64,000 nt of DNA from Aquarana catesbeiana (GCF_042186555.1 NC_133326.1:497930852-497994851), one strand, 5' to 3'; shown: positions 1 through 11,132, counted from the first letter of the stretch. A program made the numbers and translations. Notes: generated by a model not told the origin, from the sequence alone.

Positions 1-116
1 TCGGATGGCTCATGGACATCACTGGACAGAGATGGGGCTCAGGTAAGTATTGGGGGGGCTGAGAGGGGCTGCTGCACACAGAAGGCTTTTTATAATAATG
101 CATAGAATGATGCATC

Positions 117-304
117 CTTTAAGACAGTGGTCATCAACCCTGTCCTCAGGGCCCAGGTTTGCAAGATAACTGAAACACATCACAGGTGATATAATTTGCT
201 GCTCAGTGATTGCAGTATTGTAGTCTGCATCTCCCCAAGGTAATACATAAAACCTGGCCTGTTAGTGGGCCCTGAGGACAGGGTTGATGACCACTGCTTT
301 AAGA
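117..304. mobile_element. hAT-type MITE with perfect 8-bp target duplication
   Basis: The element spans 125-296 (172 bp). Its terminal inverted repeats read CAGTGGTCATCAACCCTGTC inward from the left and the exact complement from the right, continuing through a GGGCCC-type block. It is flanked by the 8-bp direct repeat CTTTAAGA at 117-124 and 297-304. An 8-bp duplication with CAG...CTG ends is the hallmark of the hAT superfamily. The interior is non-coding, so it was moved in trans. Confidence 0.92.
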
Positions 305-389
305 GACTGCTTGGTTAAGCAGTGAAACATCATTATAGAAAAAGTCCATTTGAATGTGATTAACTACTACCAACTTACGACAAAGTTAA

Positions 390-840
390 GCTAGGTAAAC
401 ACGGGAAGTTTTTTTTCATTCAACTCAGTGGGCTGAACGAAAAAAAACCTGAGAGGTCCCTGTTCTAACTAAGCGATGTTAGTGTGGCAATCTCCTCTGC
501 TGTGCTATTGTGTTCTGAAAAAGGGGACTGCCCTTTCCCTGCTAGAACACACTGATCAGTGCTCGCAGTCATTGGCTCTCAGCACTGATCGGATGCTGGT
601 TTTCCCGCATGCTCGTTTGATAGCAGTCGTTCGTTAGAACGGCTTCAGTTGAGCAGGCTGCTGTACACATGGCCGAATGTCAGCTGGTTTCTGTGGAACC
701 GGCCAATATTTGGCCCGTGTGTACCAGCCTTTACAATGTTGCAGTCTAATTACTGGGAAACAGGAGACCGGGAGGTGCATCCTCCTGTTTATAGCAAACC
801 GTTGTCATCATCTCATCCTAGGCAAAGTCACTTGTCTGGA
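390..840. repeat. Degenerate MITE-like repeat
   Basis: The block contains TTCATTCAACTCAGTGGGCTG, a run around TGTGCTATTGTGTTCTGA, and a CAGCACTGATC palindromic pair (GATCAGTGCT / AGCACTGATCG). The same blocks recur in inverted order near 12293-12640 and partly near 45200-45350. It is therefore a dispersed family, but its ends are too decayed to place. 1-116 also resembles 49141-49240 (shared GAGATGGGGCTCAGGTAAGT), another dispersed repeat. Confidence 0.45.
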
Positions 841-1644
841 GCTCAAAAAATTCTTTTATACTATTGCTGAGCTTTTCATATGTCCATAGTAACTACAGGG
901 GGTAATTCACTCAGCATAGGTGCCCATCTCAGAATGCCCTTCATTTTTCTCAATGATTACACAGCATTCTTTGAGTGGATGAGGTGGAGAGGTGGGGCAG
1001 TGATTTCACAATCCCTGCCCTATTTAATCAGAGAATGCCTTGCTTCATTGAAAAAATGCAAAGCGTTCTGTAAATTGCGCTCCTGTCAAGCGAGCAACCC
1101 CCTGTGGTTATTATGCTGCAGCAGGCCACAGGACGCAGAAGAGAGAAGTGATCTCTGTAGCAGCAGCGACTACTAAAGTGATTCTCAACTTCCACGGTCC
1201 AACAGGTATGGCATATGCACGCTTACATTGGACCAATGCCAAGGTGTTCCTAATGCTTATAATGGATTGTGTATGGCTCATTCAGGTGATTACCTGATTA
1301 ACATTTCTAACTATACAAGGTAAAGCAGACTATAATTGCCAAGATGCATTTCTGTGCAAGAAAAATCCTTAAAATAGAATTCCAGCCAAACTAACTTAAA
1401 ATCTTAAAAATGCTTCCTGGAAGAATGTATATATGGGGCTGCCATTGCTGACTAGTTTTTAGAAATACATCAAACTCAAAAAAGCTACTATAAAACTCCT
1501 GGGTCCTCCTAATATTAGGTTTTCTGAGTGTATCATCCACCAATTCCAATAACAATCTTAATGCACCTATTGCATACATGGACTCTTCATGCCAACATCT
1601 CTGTCTTTCAACCATGTGGTTGCATAGGCGATTCTATTTAAGAC
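841..1644. other. Intergenic, nothing recognised
   Basis: No termini, coding similarity or tandem structure was seen. Short open frames here have no recognisable motif and are treated as chance. Confidence 0.3.
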
Positions 1645-1982
1645 TGAAAATCACTACTTCAGTAAAACAGTACATAACACTTGCAATAATTCTCATAGGC
1701 AGCACCCTTCACAGTAAAGTCCAGGGTAGCTCTGGTAACACAGGTGAACAGCTGCGGGGATCCAAAGCCCTAAAGTACTCAGGTAACAATTGGGGCGTGG
1801 GGCATCCCACAGTAGCTGGTTCTTTTGGAGAAGACTTGCGCCGTTTCAGCTGAGCTCTGATTTATCAAGTGTTGTCTCTCTGAGCTGCTGAGTGAGGGAA
1901 GCATAGAAACTTATCTTCCATGGTCATGTCCAGCAACCCAGGGAGTTGTGGGAAAGGGAGTTAGAGGGGCCTGCGTCTGCAT

Positions 1983-2378
1983 CTAAGCATGGTGAGTAAA
2001 TGGGCATTTCACTTGAAATTGCTGGCCCTGGCAAATTTGCAGACCATTCAAATTTATCCTGCGCAAAGTGTACAGGAATCTACTAAAGTTAGGTCTCTGA
2101 GAACTCCTCAGGGGTTGAGTCTTAGTTCCATCTTCTGAAAGAAGAGGCAATGCATCTCTGTCTTCAGGCACATCAGTGGTGGGTAGTTCAGAGGGCTCCA
2201 CAATGGAAACATGGATCTGAGCTGTGTGACTCTTGGGCTGTGTAATATTTTCAGGACCCATGGTTTTCCTGGGGTTCCTAGGGGTAATGGTGGAAGAGTA
2301 AAGGCAGTCAATAATGAACCTCTGTTGATGGTGTTTGCAATTTTGCTTGCTGGTACGTGCCTTTACATTGCATCTCAA
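1983..2378 (-). pseudogene. C-terminal tail of Gypsy-type polyprotein (remnant)
   Basis: A 131-codon open frame lies between the integrase remnant and the left LTR. It contains PLRSSQRPN, matching the basic LRRSQR-type motif common near the end of vertebrate Gypsy pol proteins, preceded by an acidic EDRDALPLLSEDG stretch. It opens inside the remnant and has no gene of its own. The expected following RG..P.R motif is altered, so the true polyprotein end is lost. Confidence 0.55.
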
Positions 2379-2599
2379 AGTCTGATACTTTTAACTCTAT
2401 GTCCAGTCTTTAACAAACTATTTGACTTCAGCCAGGCATTGTTTCCAATCCCGAATCTAGAAAACCAGAGTGTGTTCAAGTTTTTTTTTTTTTTTTTTGC
2501 CACTGTTTCCTAATAGGTCTGTGTGACCCCAGGAGTATGGCCAAATATAACATGGTCCTCAATTTCTCATGAGCCAAGCCTCTTCTATGTGCCCCATGG

Positions 2600-3360
2600 C
2601 CTTGAAGGTGGTACAGGTTAGTGTGTGACCCCCTTAAGGCACTCTTGGAAGAAATTACTCTTGAATCAGGATCCCTAGTCTGAATGTATCTTCAGTGGAC
2701 TGTCATAGGGAAAGCAGAAGGGCTTCCACAACACCTGGACAACATTTTTGATGGTCTGGTCACGGGTTCATACTGCCACAGGAAACCTGGTGAAGTAGTC
2801 CACTAGAATTTGATGGTATCTGCCTTTTGACGTGTTCAGTTTAAGAAAGTCAATCGTCAGTACTTCCAGTGGGGCAGACTTGTGTCAAGTTAGAGTTGAA
2901 ATTGGGAGTTCAGCACCCTTTGACAAGAAACATCACACAGTGTCAGAATATTTGTTCAACCAACTGGAACAGACCCACATACTTGAACCATGTGGATTTT
3001 CTCTGCCACAAAGAAGACCTGGATCATTCACAGTAGAACCTGCCAGGTCACTAATTAATCATTTAATCGTGGGGGAACATTTTTCTGTGGTACAGTATAC
3101 CATCTCTCAGGACAGGATGGCAACATTTACTCACCAGTTTGTTGGTTTCTGGTAGCAGCTTTGAATTTCCTCTAGGACTGGGCCACAACCATAACCATAT
3201 TCCCTATATTAGGGGGGCAACCACTGGATCCACTCTTTGTGTTTCTGTCCAGTTATACTCTTCCAGTGCAAATTCACCTACTTTTAGGCCTTCCTCCAGT
3301 TAAGTCAGGGATTCTGTGACTCAGTCAGGGTAATGTGACTGCATAGCAGAGTCTCTATAA
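2600..3360 (-). pseudogene. Broken Gypsy-type integrase region
   Basis: Read on the minus strand, the stretch shows a degenerate N-terminal zinc-binding region and then core-domain motifs. A TIDFL-like block lies near 2880-2860, VDYFTRFPVA near 2795-2765, and IHSD followed by an in-frame stop near 2700-2685. These are the family positions of the first and second catalytic Asp. Several stop codons and frame changes interrupt it, and no functional product is possible. Assignment to Ty3/Gypsy rests on these motifs and on the flanking LTR-like repeats. Confidence 0.7.
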
Positions 3361-3807
3361 AACTCTATAACAACAGAGAGTTGGGCTGAGAATCATTACT
3401 TCAGTTAAACAGTACAGAGTACAGTTACTTGCATTTGTCCTCATAGACAATGGCCCTCACAGTGAAGTCCAGGGTAGCTCTGGTAACACAGGTGAACAAC
3501 TGGAGGGATCCAAGGACAACGCACCACCTCATTGGATCTGGTATTAATCAGGGAGGGGATCCCCACAGTAGCCAGGTCTTTTGGAGAAGCTGTGGGCTAA
3601 TTGGCTCTGGCTCAGATACCCAATTACCAGTTCTGACAGTGGAGGGCCTCTCACCTGGCTGCAGATTACTTACCCAGCTACCGCTGCCTCACCGAGTGTG
3701 GCCTCTCAGACCTTCTGAGGGGGGGAAGCAAGAAAACATATCTTCCCTGGGCATGTCCAGGACCCAGGGAGTTGTGGAAAAAAGAGTAAAAGGGGCCCGC
3801 ACCTGCA

Positions 3808-4790
3808 TTGGGCCTCATGCACAATGGACATTATTAAAACACCAGTAGCTTTAGCTGTAGAATGCTGCGTTAAAGATGCAAGTTTTTCTGTGGTTTGCAG
3901 TATTTTAGCATAAATGCAGAGTAGCTGTGTTTTTTAGCATTTTTCAGAGTTAAAGCATTTTTACAGCTGAGAAACTCCTCTTTAAATCCACTAGTTCTGG
4001 GGTTATTTTTCAGGCACAAAACGCCCGCCAAAAACTGCTGATAACAGCCTATCTGTGCAGGGACACAGTCAAAACACAACAATCCAGCGCTCAATGGGTT
4101 AGAAAAGAAGGCAGTCCCACAGCAGATGAAAAATAATAACAAATACATTTATTCAATCTTTGTATTAATAAAAACCAATCCTGTATTAAAACAAGGGAAA
4201 TGGAAAGAGGAGCTTACAATGTCACCAAGAATCCACTGAGCAGCGAAGAACCGATAATGTCCAGGTTGAGTCAGTTCACTTACAGCTAAAAGGAGGGGGG
4301 GCGGCCACCAGTACCCCTGCTGTGTTGCAGCCAGAGATGGGACACGCTCGCCAGCGTGTGGATGGTGATCTGACGTGTGGGGAGAGGAAACGGTAGCAGC
4401 GTTTCAGCGGGAAGATGGAAAGAAAACTCCGTCCCATGTATGTCAGTGACGTCAGTCCAGCTGAGACACTGACACGGGAGAGGGAGAAAGCCGCAATGCT
4501 GCGATGTAATAGCCGTTGGTCTCTCCTCTACACACGGGCACGTGACAAGCTAAACGTTGCAGTGGAGGTGTAAAGCACACTGCTAGAAGTCAGAGCTGGG
4601 TTGAGGAACTGGGGTGATACTCAAAGCTACCAATAGTTGCTGAAGATAGTTGTCATAGATGATGATAGTGGATGGGACGCGGTGACTCACAAGCGGTGTT
4701 GGGTTGTCTCGACGACACGTTTTGCGCGCATGCGCTTTATCACATATGCTGGTGCTGGGGGGTCCGGATGCATATTCCACCTCTCATCAC
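3808..4790. repeat. Frog dispersed repeat with AAACG 'hinge' motif
   Basis: From about 4120 the sequence is a long non-coding repeat. Read on the minus strand, 4743-4700 contains GATAAAGCGCATGCGCGCAA followed by AACGTGTCG, a compact dyad ending in AAACGTGTC. Related AAACG(T) motifs occur in three other unrelated-looking blocks (13500-13536, 53212-53246, 59436-59467), so a dispersed family is likely. The class is unknown, and boundaries are not defined. Confidence 0.4.
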
Positions 4791-4828
4791 CATAGAAACT
4801 ACTTATATGTATGGAGGAGCTGACTTTC

Positions 4829-5233
4829 ACCCTTTCACACTGAGGAGGTTTTCAGGCATTTTAGCACTAAAAAAAGCGCTTGAAAACTGCCTCTCATGCC
4901 TCCCCAGTGTGAAAGCCCGAGTGCTTTTACACTGGGGCTGTGCGCCTGCGGGACGGGTAAAAAGCCCTGCAAGCAGCATCTTTGGGGCAGTAAATAGAGC
5001 GCTCCTAAACCAACCTTTCCCCTGGAATGAATGGGCAGCGCTTCTGAAGCACCTGAAAAGTGCTTCTAAAGCGCCACAACACAGGCGCTTTTAACCCCTT
5101 TTTCGGGCCGCTAGCGGGGGTTAAAAGTGCCCTGCTAGCGCCTGAAAAGCGCCGCTAAAACATCGGTAAAGCGCCGCTAAAACTAGCGGCGCTTTACCAC
5201 AAACTGACCCCTCGCCCCGGTGTGAAAGGGGTC
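4829..5233. mobile_element. GC-rich MITE, CCTTTCACACTG termini
   Basis: Termini ACCCTTTCACACTGAGG and CGGTGTGAAAGGGGTC are inverted. The interior carries several copies of the module AGCGCCGCTAAAAC, in both orientations, near 5140-5205. A second copy in the same orientation lies at 39109-39547 with the same order of blocks (CCTGCAAGCAGCATCTT, CACCTGAAAAG, AAAGCGCC). It is non-coding. The superfamily is not clear because the target duplication is not legible. Confidence 0.75.
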
Positions 5234-5239
5234 TTAGAT

Positions 5240-5934
5240 ACAAGCTAAGCTTGTCGTGAACAACACAAAGGGTATGTACAACCTTTCTACAGACTTTCAG
5301 TTTTGCATTGAGTGAACTTGCATGTTTGTGTCTATGCAGGAGGGAATGTGGTGCACTGCAGATGCCAGCTTGGCTTGGGGTAAACGATGACTAACCAGGA
5401 AAATCCATCCCAGGTGATTAACTTTCAACCAGGAGGCTTGGCCAGGGAGCATCAGCTAGGGTTGTGTGGCTACAACAATACAAATGGTTCCCAAACTGAC
5501 TGTTAGTAGCTTCATTATTCTTTTATTCCTTCTGGCTTTAACCTGATGTACAAATGGGAGTCAACACGGGGCTCACATAAGTAACCTGTCAAAACAATCT
5601 TCTCTCTACAGGTTTAAATAAATCAACAAAAGATTTCAATTAATTTGCTCTACACATTTAATTATACGAAAATACACATTTACTTTATAGAAGTTGCTAC
5701 AGGTAATTAGCAACTTCCTTCACAAGCAATGAGTATACACCTGTAATGCTGTCTACTAGCAGCCGCAGTGAACTTTGGAAGGTCTTTAAAACGTTTTCAG
5801 TGTTTGAGTTGAACTGAAAGTGCTTTGGTTTGTTAATTAAGTTTGAAGTTTTGTAGTTTTTCCTGGAGACATACACACAGTGACACACCAGGGCTATCTG
5901 TTAAGCAATTTGTACCATTTGAATTCACCTAGTG
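5240..5934. other. Upstream flank of CDX1 without recognisable repeat
   Basis: About 700 bases between the MITE ending near 5233 and the proximal promoter show no transposon termini. The stretch is a candidate for the distal promoter. A CDX-type TTTATAG motif lies at 5684-5690, but a single copy has little weight. No retinoic-acid direct repeat was recognised. Confidence 0.4.
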
Positions 5935-6166
5935 GCTTCCACTTTGATTCTTGCACTTGAGTCTCTTTGAAATGCAAAGCTGTCTTTCAATGCAAATTGT
6001 ATGCCTACTGGCCCAATAAAAGGCTTTAGACAGGGAGGTGCCTATCAAAGTGATAGCTAGTCAGCTGCCAAGGAAGGTGAAGGGAACAGCCGTGAACCAG
6101 GAAGAAGTGAAGCAGAGTTGAAGAAAACTCCAGGAGAGAAGAGACAGCTGGCCAAGCAAACACATT
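5935..6166 (+). promoter_or_regulatory. CDX1 proximal promoter and 5' UTR with three TCF/LEF motifs
   Basis: An AATAAAAGG element at about 6014-6022 could act as a TATA box. That would put the transcription start near 6045 and leave a 5' UTR of roughly 120 bases. TCF/LEF consensus matches lie at 5942-5948 (CTTTGAT), 5965-5971 (CTTTGAA) and 6044-6050 (ATCAAAG). Mammalian Cdx1 is a known direct Wnt/beta-catenin target with LEF/TCF elements next to its start, so the arrangement is consistent. The start site and the use of these motifs are inferred, and such 7-mers also occur by chance. Confidence 0.55.
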
Positions 6167-6623
6167 ATGGCAGTGGACCCATTGGGAAAAATTTATGTGG
6201 GTTATCTTTTTGATAAGGAAACCAATATGTACCCCAATCCTGTAAGGCATCCTGGCCTGAACCTCAACCACCAAAACTATGTCCCAGGTCCAGCACAGTA
6301 TTCAGATTTTGCAAGCTATCATCATGTTCCTGGAATTAACAGCGACCCACATCATGGGCAGCCTACCGGCACCTGGGGTTCTCCCTATGCTCCAAGCAGA
6401 GAGGATTGGCACTCCTATCCACCAGGACCTGCTCCATCCTCAGCTAACCCAGGCCAGATTGGTTTCAGCCCTACAGATTTTAATCCTGTTCAGCCACCGG
6501 GCTCTGGACTCTTACCACCTGCCATCAACAGCTCAGTGCCACCCTTGTCTCCTAACTCTCAAAGGCGCAATCCTTATGACTGGATGAGGCGCAGTGGAGT
6601 ACCAGTCAACAACCCTACCAGTG
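6167..6623 (+). CDS. cdx1: CDX1 exon 1 (start codon, N-terminal activation region, YPWM-like motif)
   Basis: CDX1 is a nuclear homeodomain transcription factor of the caudal family that acts in posterior patterning and in intestinal epithelium. This exon encodes residues 1-152 plus one base of codon 153. Residues 10-60 (YVGYLFDKE, MYPNPVRHPG, QYSDFASYHHV) match the CDX1-type N terminus rather than CDX2 or CDX4. WGSPYAPSREDW (70-81) is a family motif, and YDWMRR (137-142) is the PBC-interaction hexapeptide. The exon ends at a strong donor, G|GTAAGT, in phase 1. The first ATG (6167) has A at -3 and G at +4, and no ATG lies between the TATA-like box and it. The usual CDX1 start (Met-Tyr-Val) reads Ile-Tyr-Val here (ATT at 6191), so the protein appears to start eight codons earlier. 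Identity is very likely; paralogue assignment is by motif recall, not alignment. Confidence 0.93.
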
Positions 6624-8046
6624 GTAAGTAGAATACAATACTGACTGTGAATAAGAGCATACATTTTGGCATGGAGCATAGGTTTTCATGTTGTCTATCT
6701 ATCAATAGTTCTTAAAGCGCTTACAGTTTTTAAAAAAATGTTATATCATTTAATCGGGTTGTTGTATTTCTTACTGTGCCTATTACAATCTTGTACCATA
6801 GCAGGCTTAAAGGTTGCATCCTGCAGCCATTTCATACATTATTAGCAAGCCAGGTATACTCAATGGCAGTACCAAGGGGCAAGACTTAAGCATTGCTCAT
6901 CATTTGCTCATCATTTATCAGCTTGTTTTTTCACCAGGGTGAAACTTTTTAGGAAAAATTGTTACCTAATGTGTTTACTATAATTATTTTTATTAGTATT
7001 GTTGACTTACATACTTATTTTTACTATTATGTTCACTTACATGCATTCTTAAAATTTTAGGCATATAGATCTTACAACTCAATAAGTTTAATGTGTTAAA
7101 CATGCATTAATAAATTAATGCAATAGTGTTTAGATGTATTTTAGACACGTGAGCGTGTCTCCACTGGATTAATCTGACAAAAAAATACCGTGCAATAGAC
7201 CAAAAATTTACAGGCACTGCTTCTCGGGATGACGCAACCTATTTAGCATAAACAGTTTTTTTTTTTTTAAATTTGCAAATATTTTTTTTCACATTGAACC
7301 TTATATAATGTTTATGAATGGAAAACAACTATAATTGCTAAGTTCTGGCCATGGTGTAATAAACAAAAATGGGTAAAGGGCAATGCAGGAGCATGGTTTC
7401 ATTTTATACCTACTACAAGTTGATGCAACTCAGCAGGAAGGAGACATACCGGTAGCTTCCTATACAAAATTGCTATGAAAGGTAGCCATTTGTCATTGTG
7501 TTACAGCTGGCCATACATGAAGGGATATGATCATATGATATGTTCAGAAATGAATCACGGATATTAGCCACATTCATCCACCTATTGGTGCACGTTAGGA
7601 ATTTTTCCAGTTATAGCTTGCAAGATGGAACTATGAGTAAAAATGTCCTATGGTTATAACTTGCAATGCGGCACTGTTTTTAAAATGTAAGCTCACAGTG
7701 AGATTATTGGAAAACTGCAGATATGGTTCAACCTTTTTTTCTCATTAATTTACTACTAAATCTGCTGTTTTTTACTACTAATCTACTAATTTTCTCTTTA
7801 ACGTACTACTAATTCTCCTGTAAACCATAGAAAGAAACACAGATTAATACGAAGAGCAAGAATTATTTAATAAACCCTTTTTTGTTGGCTATAGTCCCTC
7901 AGCAGACCCAGACTGTTTTTGGTCTAGTATAAATGGGATCAAGGCATGATTAACCACGCTTTTCTATAGAGATTGTTGGGTCACCAATATCCAATATTGC
8001 CAATAAAATGCTTTACTTGGTCAGCTGACAGTAATACGTCAGCAGC
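6624..8046. other. CDX1 intron 1, 5' part: AT-rich, no element recognised
   Basis: About 1.4 kb of AT-rich intron with no terminal inverted repeats or coding potential. As the first unique stretch after exon 1 it is a reasonable place to look for intronic enhancers, but no specific site is supported here. Confidence 0.4.
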
Positions 8047-8412
8047 ATGTACACACGATCTGAAAATCGGACGAAAAATAGTGCTTTCGACGCGATCGTA
8101 TGATAATCGGATCATTAGTACAAAGCTTTCGAGAGCCGATCACAATAGTTCATCCGATATTATCCAATCGGACAAACAGGAAATTTTTTCTCGTACGATA
8201 GCAGATTGTATGATGTTAGTTTAATCAGTACAGTCTGAAAATACAATACAAATACACTACAACATATCACTTCCGATTTTTTATTCTGTCGTGCGAGAAT
8301 TTACGTTACTTTAGTAAACTCTTCAGGTTCGATATATACGACTATCATGCAAAAAAAAACAAAAAACGGACGATCTGTCGTCCGATTTTCAGATTGTGTG
8401 TACGGGACATTA
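8047..8412. mobile_element. MITE with TGTACACACGATC termini
   Basis: The left end reads ATGTACACACGATCTGAAAA. The right end reads the inverse (TTTTCAGATTGTGTGTACGG followed by GACAT). Internal copies of CCGAT/ATCGG are frequent. The ends resemble those of the TAATGCCCCGTACACAC family found at 24302, 27776, 29573 and 61640, and it is probably a diverged subfamily. Confidence 0.7.
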
Positions 8413-9313
8413 GAGAGAATCAAGAGATCAAAAACAAATGAGCCCCTGAACATGAGGCAGTTCACATACTGGATACAATAACAATCTGCTATCATATGCG
8501 TCAGCGGCTGGATTAACCTTACAACGTAAATTCATTTTTTTCCAGGCTCATCCATGTCGAATAATAATAAGTATCAAGAGCTCAAATTTTAATTGTGTCT
8601 CTAAAATATTCTCACCCAAAATGTCAGAGGTTTACGCAAAGGAGGCAAAACAGTGAATTTTTCCACTGCTGATTTATTAGCAATGGTGTTGTGGATTTCA
8701 AACATAAAAGCAACTTCTGCAGTGTCTTCCTGTGTACTACACGGGTTTGCTTTACCCCATATTAAAGTCAATATTCTGTGATGTATGAAATGTAAATATT
8801 TTACAATAACTAAAAGACGAAAAGATATATCGTATGCAGCTAAAATAATCGTAGTTTATTGTATCTCAGTATCATTCTAACTCTTGCTCAATTCTTCAAC
8901 ATATTTTTCTCAAGTTGTCTGTTCTGTCAGCAAATATGAACTTCAACCCCGGTTTATAATGTTGTGCGTTACACATGGCCCATCTTGCGTTTTATTTACA
9001 TTATGTATGCATACACAGATGCATATTTAATATCATGTCAATAGTCAAATATACAAAACCAGTGGCAATAGTAAAAACATAGTGGCCAGCATTTTAAAAT
9101 AATTATAAGGGACACTCTTGCTAAAGTGATAAAGATATTTTCCATTGTGGCAGATGTATTTGTTCGGCACAAGAAAACATTTTCGTTTCACATTTTAAAA
9201 ATATTTTTTTATGATTTTCATTATCATTATCAAACAATAACAACACAATGTGGTATAAAAAATTTTGTTATTAAGTATTTAAAACCAAGGATACATTCTC
9301 ACTCCTTCAGGAG
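8413..9313. other. Intron 1, nothing recognised
   Basis: AT-rich sequence with no termini or coding similarity detected. Confidence 0.3.
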
Positions 9314-9640
9314 GTTTATTTATTTATTACAGGTACTTATATAGCGCCATAAATTTTTGTAGTGCTGTACATATTTATTAGACATGCACATCAGTCCCTG
9401 CCCTCGAGGAGCTTACAATCTAAGGTCCCTAACTCACATTTATACATACACACACTAGGGCCAATTCAGACGCTAGCCAATTAACCTACCAGCATGTCTT
9501 TGGAGTGTGGGAGAAAACCCACGCAGCCACAGGGAAAGCATGCAAGCTCCGTGCAGGTAGTGTCGTAATTGGGATACAAAACAACAGCCCTAATGCTGCT
9601 CGGTAGGAGTGCTAACCACTTAGCCACTGTGCTGCCCTTG
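9314..9640 (-). mobile_element. tRNA-derived SINE
   Basis: Read on the minus strand from 9640, the head GGGCAGCACAGTGGCTAAG, then TGGTTAGCACTCCTACC, resembles a tRNA with an A-box-like TGGCTAAGTGGTTAGCACT. A decayed B-box position lies near GTTTTGTATCCC. The body (CCACGC, GGAGTGTGGGAGAAAACCC, CATGC on the + strand) is the widely conserved amphibian/fish SINE core. The tail ends near 9314 in TATATAAGTACCTGTAATAA followed by (AAT)n-type sequence. It lies antisense to cdx1 in intron 1. Confidence 0.8.
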
Positions 9641-10757
9641 TTTTAAAATGTAATATTTATACTAGTAGTAATAACAACAAAAGCTAGTGAGTACAGAATT
9701 TAAAATTAAAAAGTATTGTTAACAGAATTAATAAAAATAACTAGATGATTAGTATTCAAATCCAGGGACAACCCTACATAACATCTATGATGTGGAAAAT
9801 ATAATATTTATATTTGTTTTCATGTTAAAAATCAAATATGATATCCAACATGTTAATTATTTTGTTTATTACAATAAATCTTTATTGTGAAAAAAAAAAT
9901 ATTTATAATAGCAGTTGTAATACCAATAGCAAATAATAATACGTATTATTCTCATTAGCAAAATAATAATAATAATAATTCTTTGTACTATTGTTTTTAC
10001 TATTAATATTATTAATATATATACAAATTAGGGAAATAATAATTTCCCTTTGGGATGTAACAATTTCCCCTTTGGGATTAATAAAGTATTCAGATTCTGA
10101 ATTATTATTATAGTTATTATTATAATAATACAAATTATTTTTACTATTGCATTTTTTATATTATACTTCTGTAGGTATTGATGGTGATGAATATTGGTAT
10201 AGAGTGTGCTTCTATTCCACCAATAAATATTCAAGGATGAACGGTAACTCTGTAGATCAAAATAATATACATTATTTTATTAGAATACTTTTACTAGCTA
10301 TCTTTAGTGGGAATCTTTGCAGTAAAAGTAAAGTGGAACTGGAAATAAAGCTCCCACTCTCATGTATGTAAAGTATCGCCGAACACTATATATTTTCAAT
10401 CCACAAACTATTCCAGACTTTTGTGCATTCTATAATCATATGGTACCACACCGCCAAAAAAAAAAACTGCTGGTAGTCTTTGAAGCAAAGAAATATACAA
10501 TATTACATTTCCTACCTCAAGTACACCAGCTTAGGTACAAACCCAAACCATCACCAGTATTGGCTATTCCCTGAAGCCTAACCCTTTTCTCAAGACTGAA
10601 GACCACAATTGTTTTCGGATCCAAAAGGTCTTGTAGCTCTAAATGTCCATTTTATTGGATATCGGTATTAAATAATATTGTATCTATCTAGTTTAAATTA
10701 GTGCAAACAGGGGGAACCGCACCTGTAGGTATATAGAGGCATTCTATACTTGAACAT
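9641..10757. other. Very AT-rich intron with a probable LINE/SINE tail near 10038-10100
   Basis: Most of this stretch is AT-rich with short AAT/TTA runs (for example 9964-9980). At 10052-10100 the words CCCTTTGGGAT and TTTGGGATTAATAAAGTATT resemble the 3' tail shared by L2-like LINEs and their SINEs. The match is short, so the assignment is weak. Confidence 0.35.
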
Positions 10758-11132
10758 CTAGACCAGCTTTTATCAGACTGGATTCCTTGGAACCCCAGGG
10801 TTTCCTCAGAATCATTGGAACAGTAGAGTGTCTGCTCTAATTTCTAAGTTAAGCTAACGTGGACCATGTTAGCTGTTTGTAGGGCAACTTTTTTTTTTTT
10901 TTTTTTTTGCATTGACCACCTTTGTAATGGCCATTTTCTCACCACTAATGTAACAGAGCAACCTTTCCACTGACAATGAGTGTAAGGTGGTCTTTGTCAC
11001 ATTGACCACTAATGTGGTGTGGGTTAAGCACCATGAGCTGTAGATATAATCATTTTTAACAGGATTTTCCTGAGATCTGAACTTTCATTTAAGGGTTCCT
11101 CACTGTTGATACAGTTGAGAAAGGCTGATCTG
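10758..11132. mobile_element. Degenerate hAT-like MITE
   Basis: Left end AGACCAGCTTTTATCAGACT and right end AGTTGAGAAAGGCTGATCT are imperfect inverted repeats. Internal words TTGGAACCCCAGGGTTTCCT and AAGGGTTCCTCACTG support symmetry. A poly-T tract of about 20 lies at 10889-10908. No target duplication is legible. Confidence 0.45.

Larger units (their letters stand above)
1645..3807 (-). mobile_element. Decayed Ty3/Gypsy-like LTR retrotransposon
   Basis: Two direct repeats, about 1645-1981 and 3387-3807, flank a 1.4-kb interior. They share blocks such as GTCCAGGGTAGCTCTGGTAA, CACAGGTGAACA and CCCAGGGAGTTGTGG, and both begin with TG and end with CA. They are read as LTRs. The element runs on the minus strand, so the 5' LTR is the right one. 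The interior encodes broken integrase-like sequence on the minus strand and a pol C-terminal tail. Gag, protease and reverse transcriptase are missing, so it is internally deleted as well as inactivated by stops. LTR ends are approximate, and no tRNA primer site was recognised next to the right LTR. Confidence 0.72.

Noticed and set aside
9314..9640. A functional tRNA gene
   Set aside because: The tRNA-like head has an A-box-like segment but a decayed B-box and cannot form a full cloverleaf; the body and tail are SINE-like.
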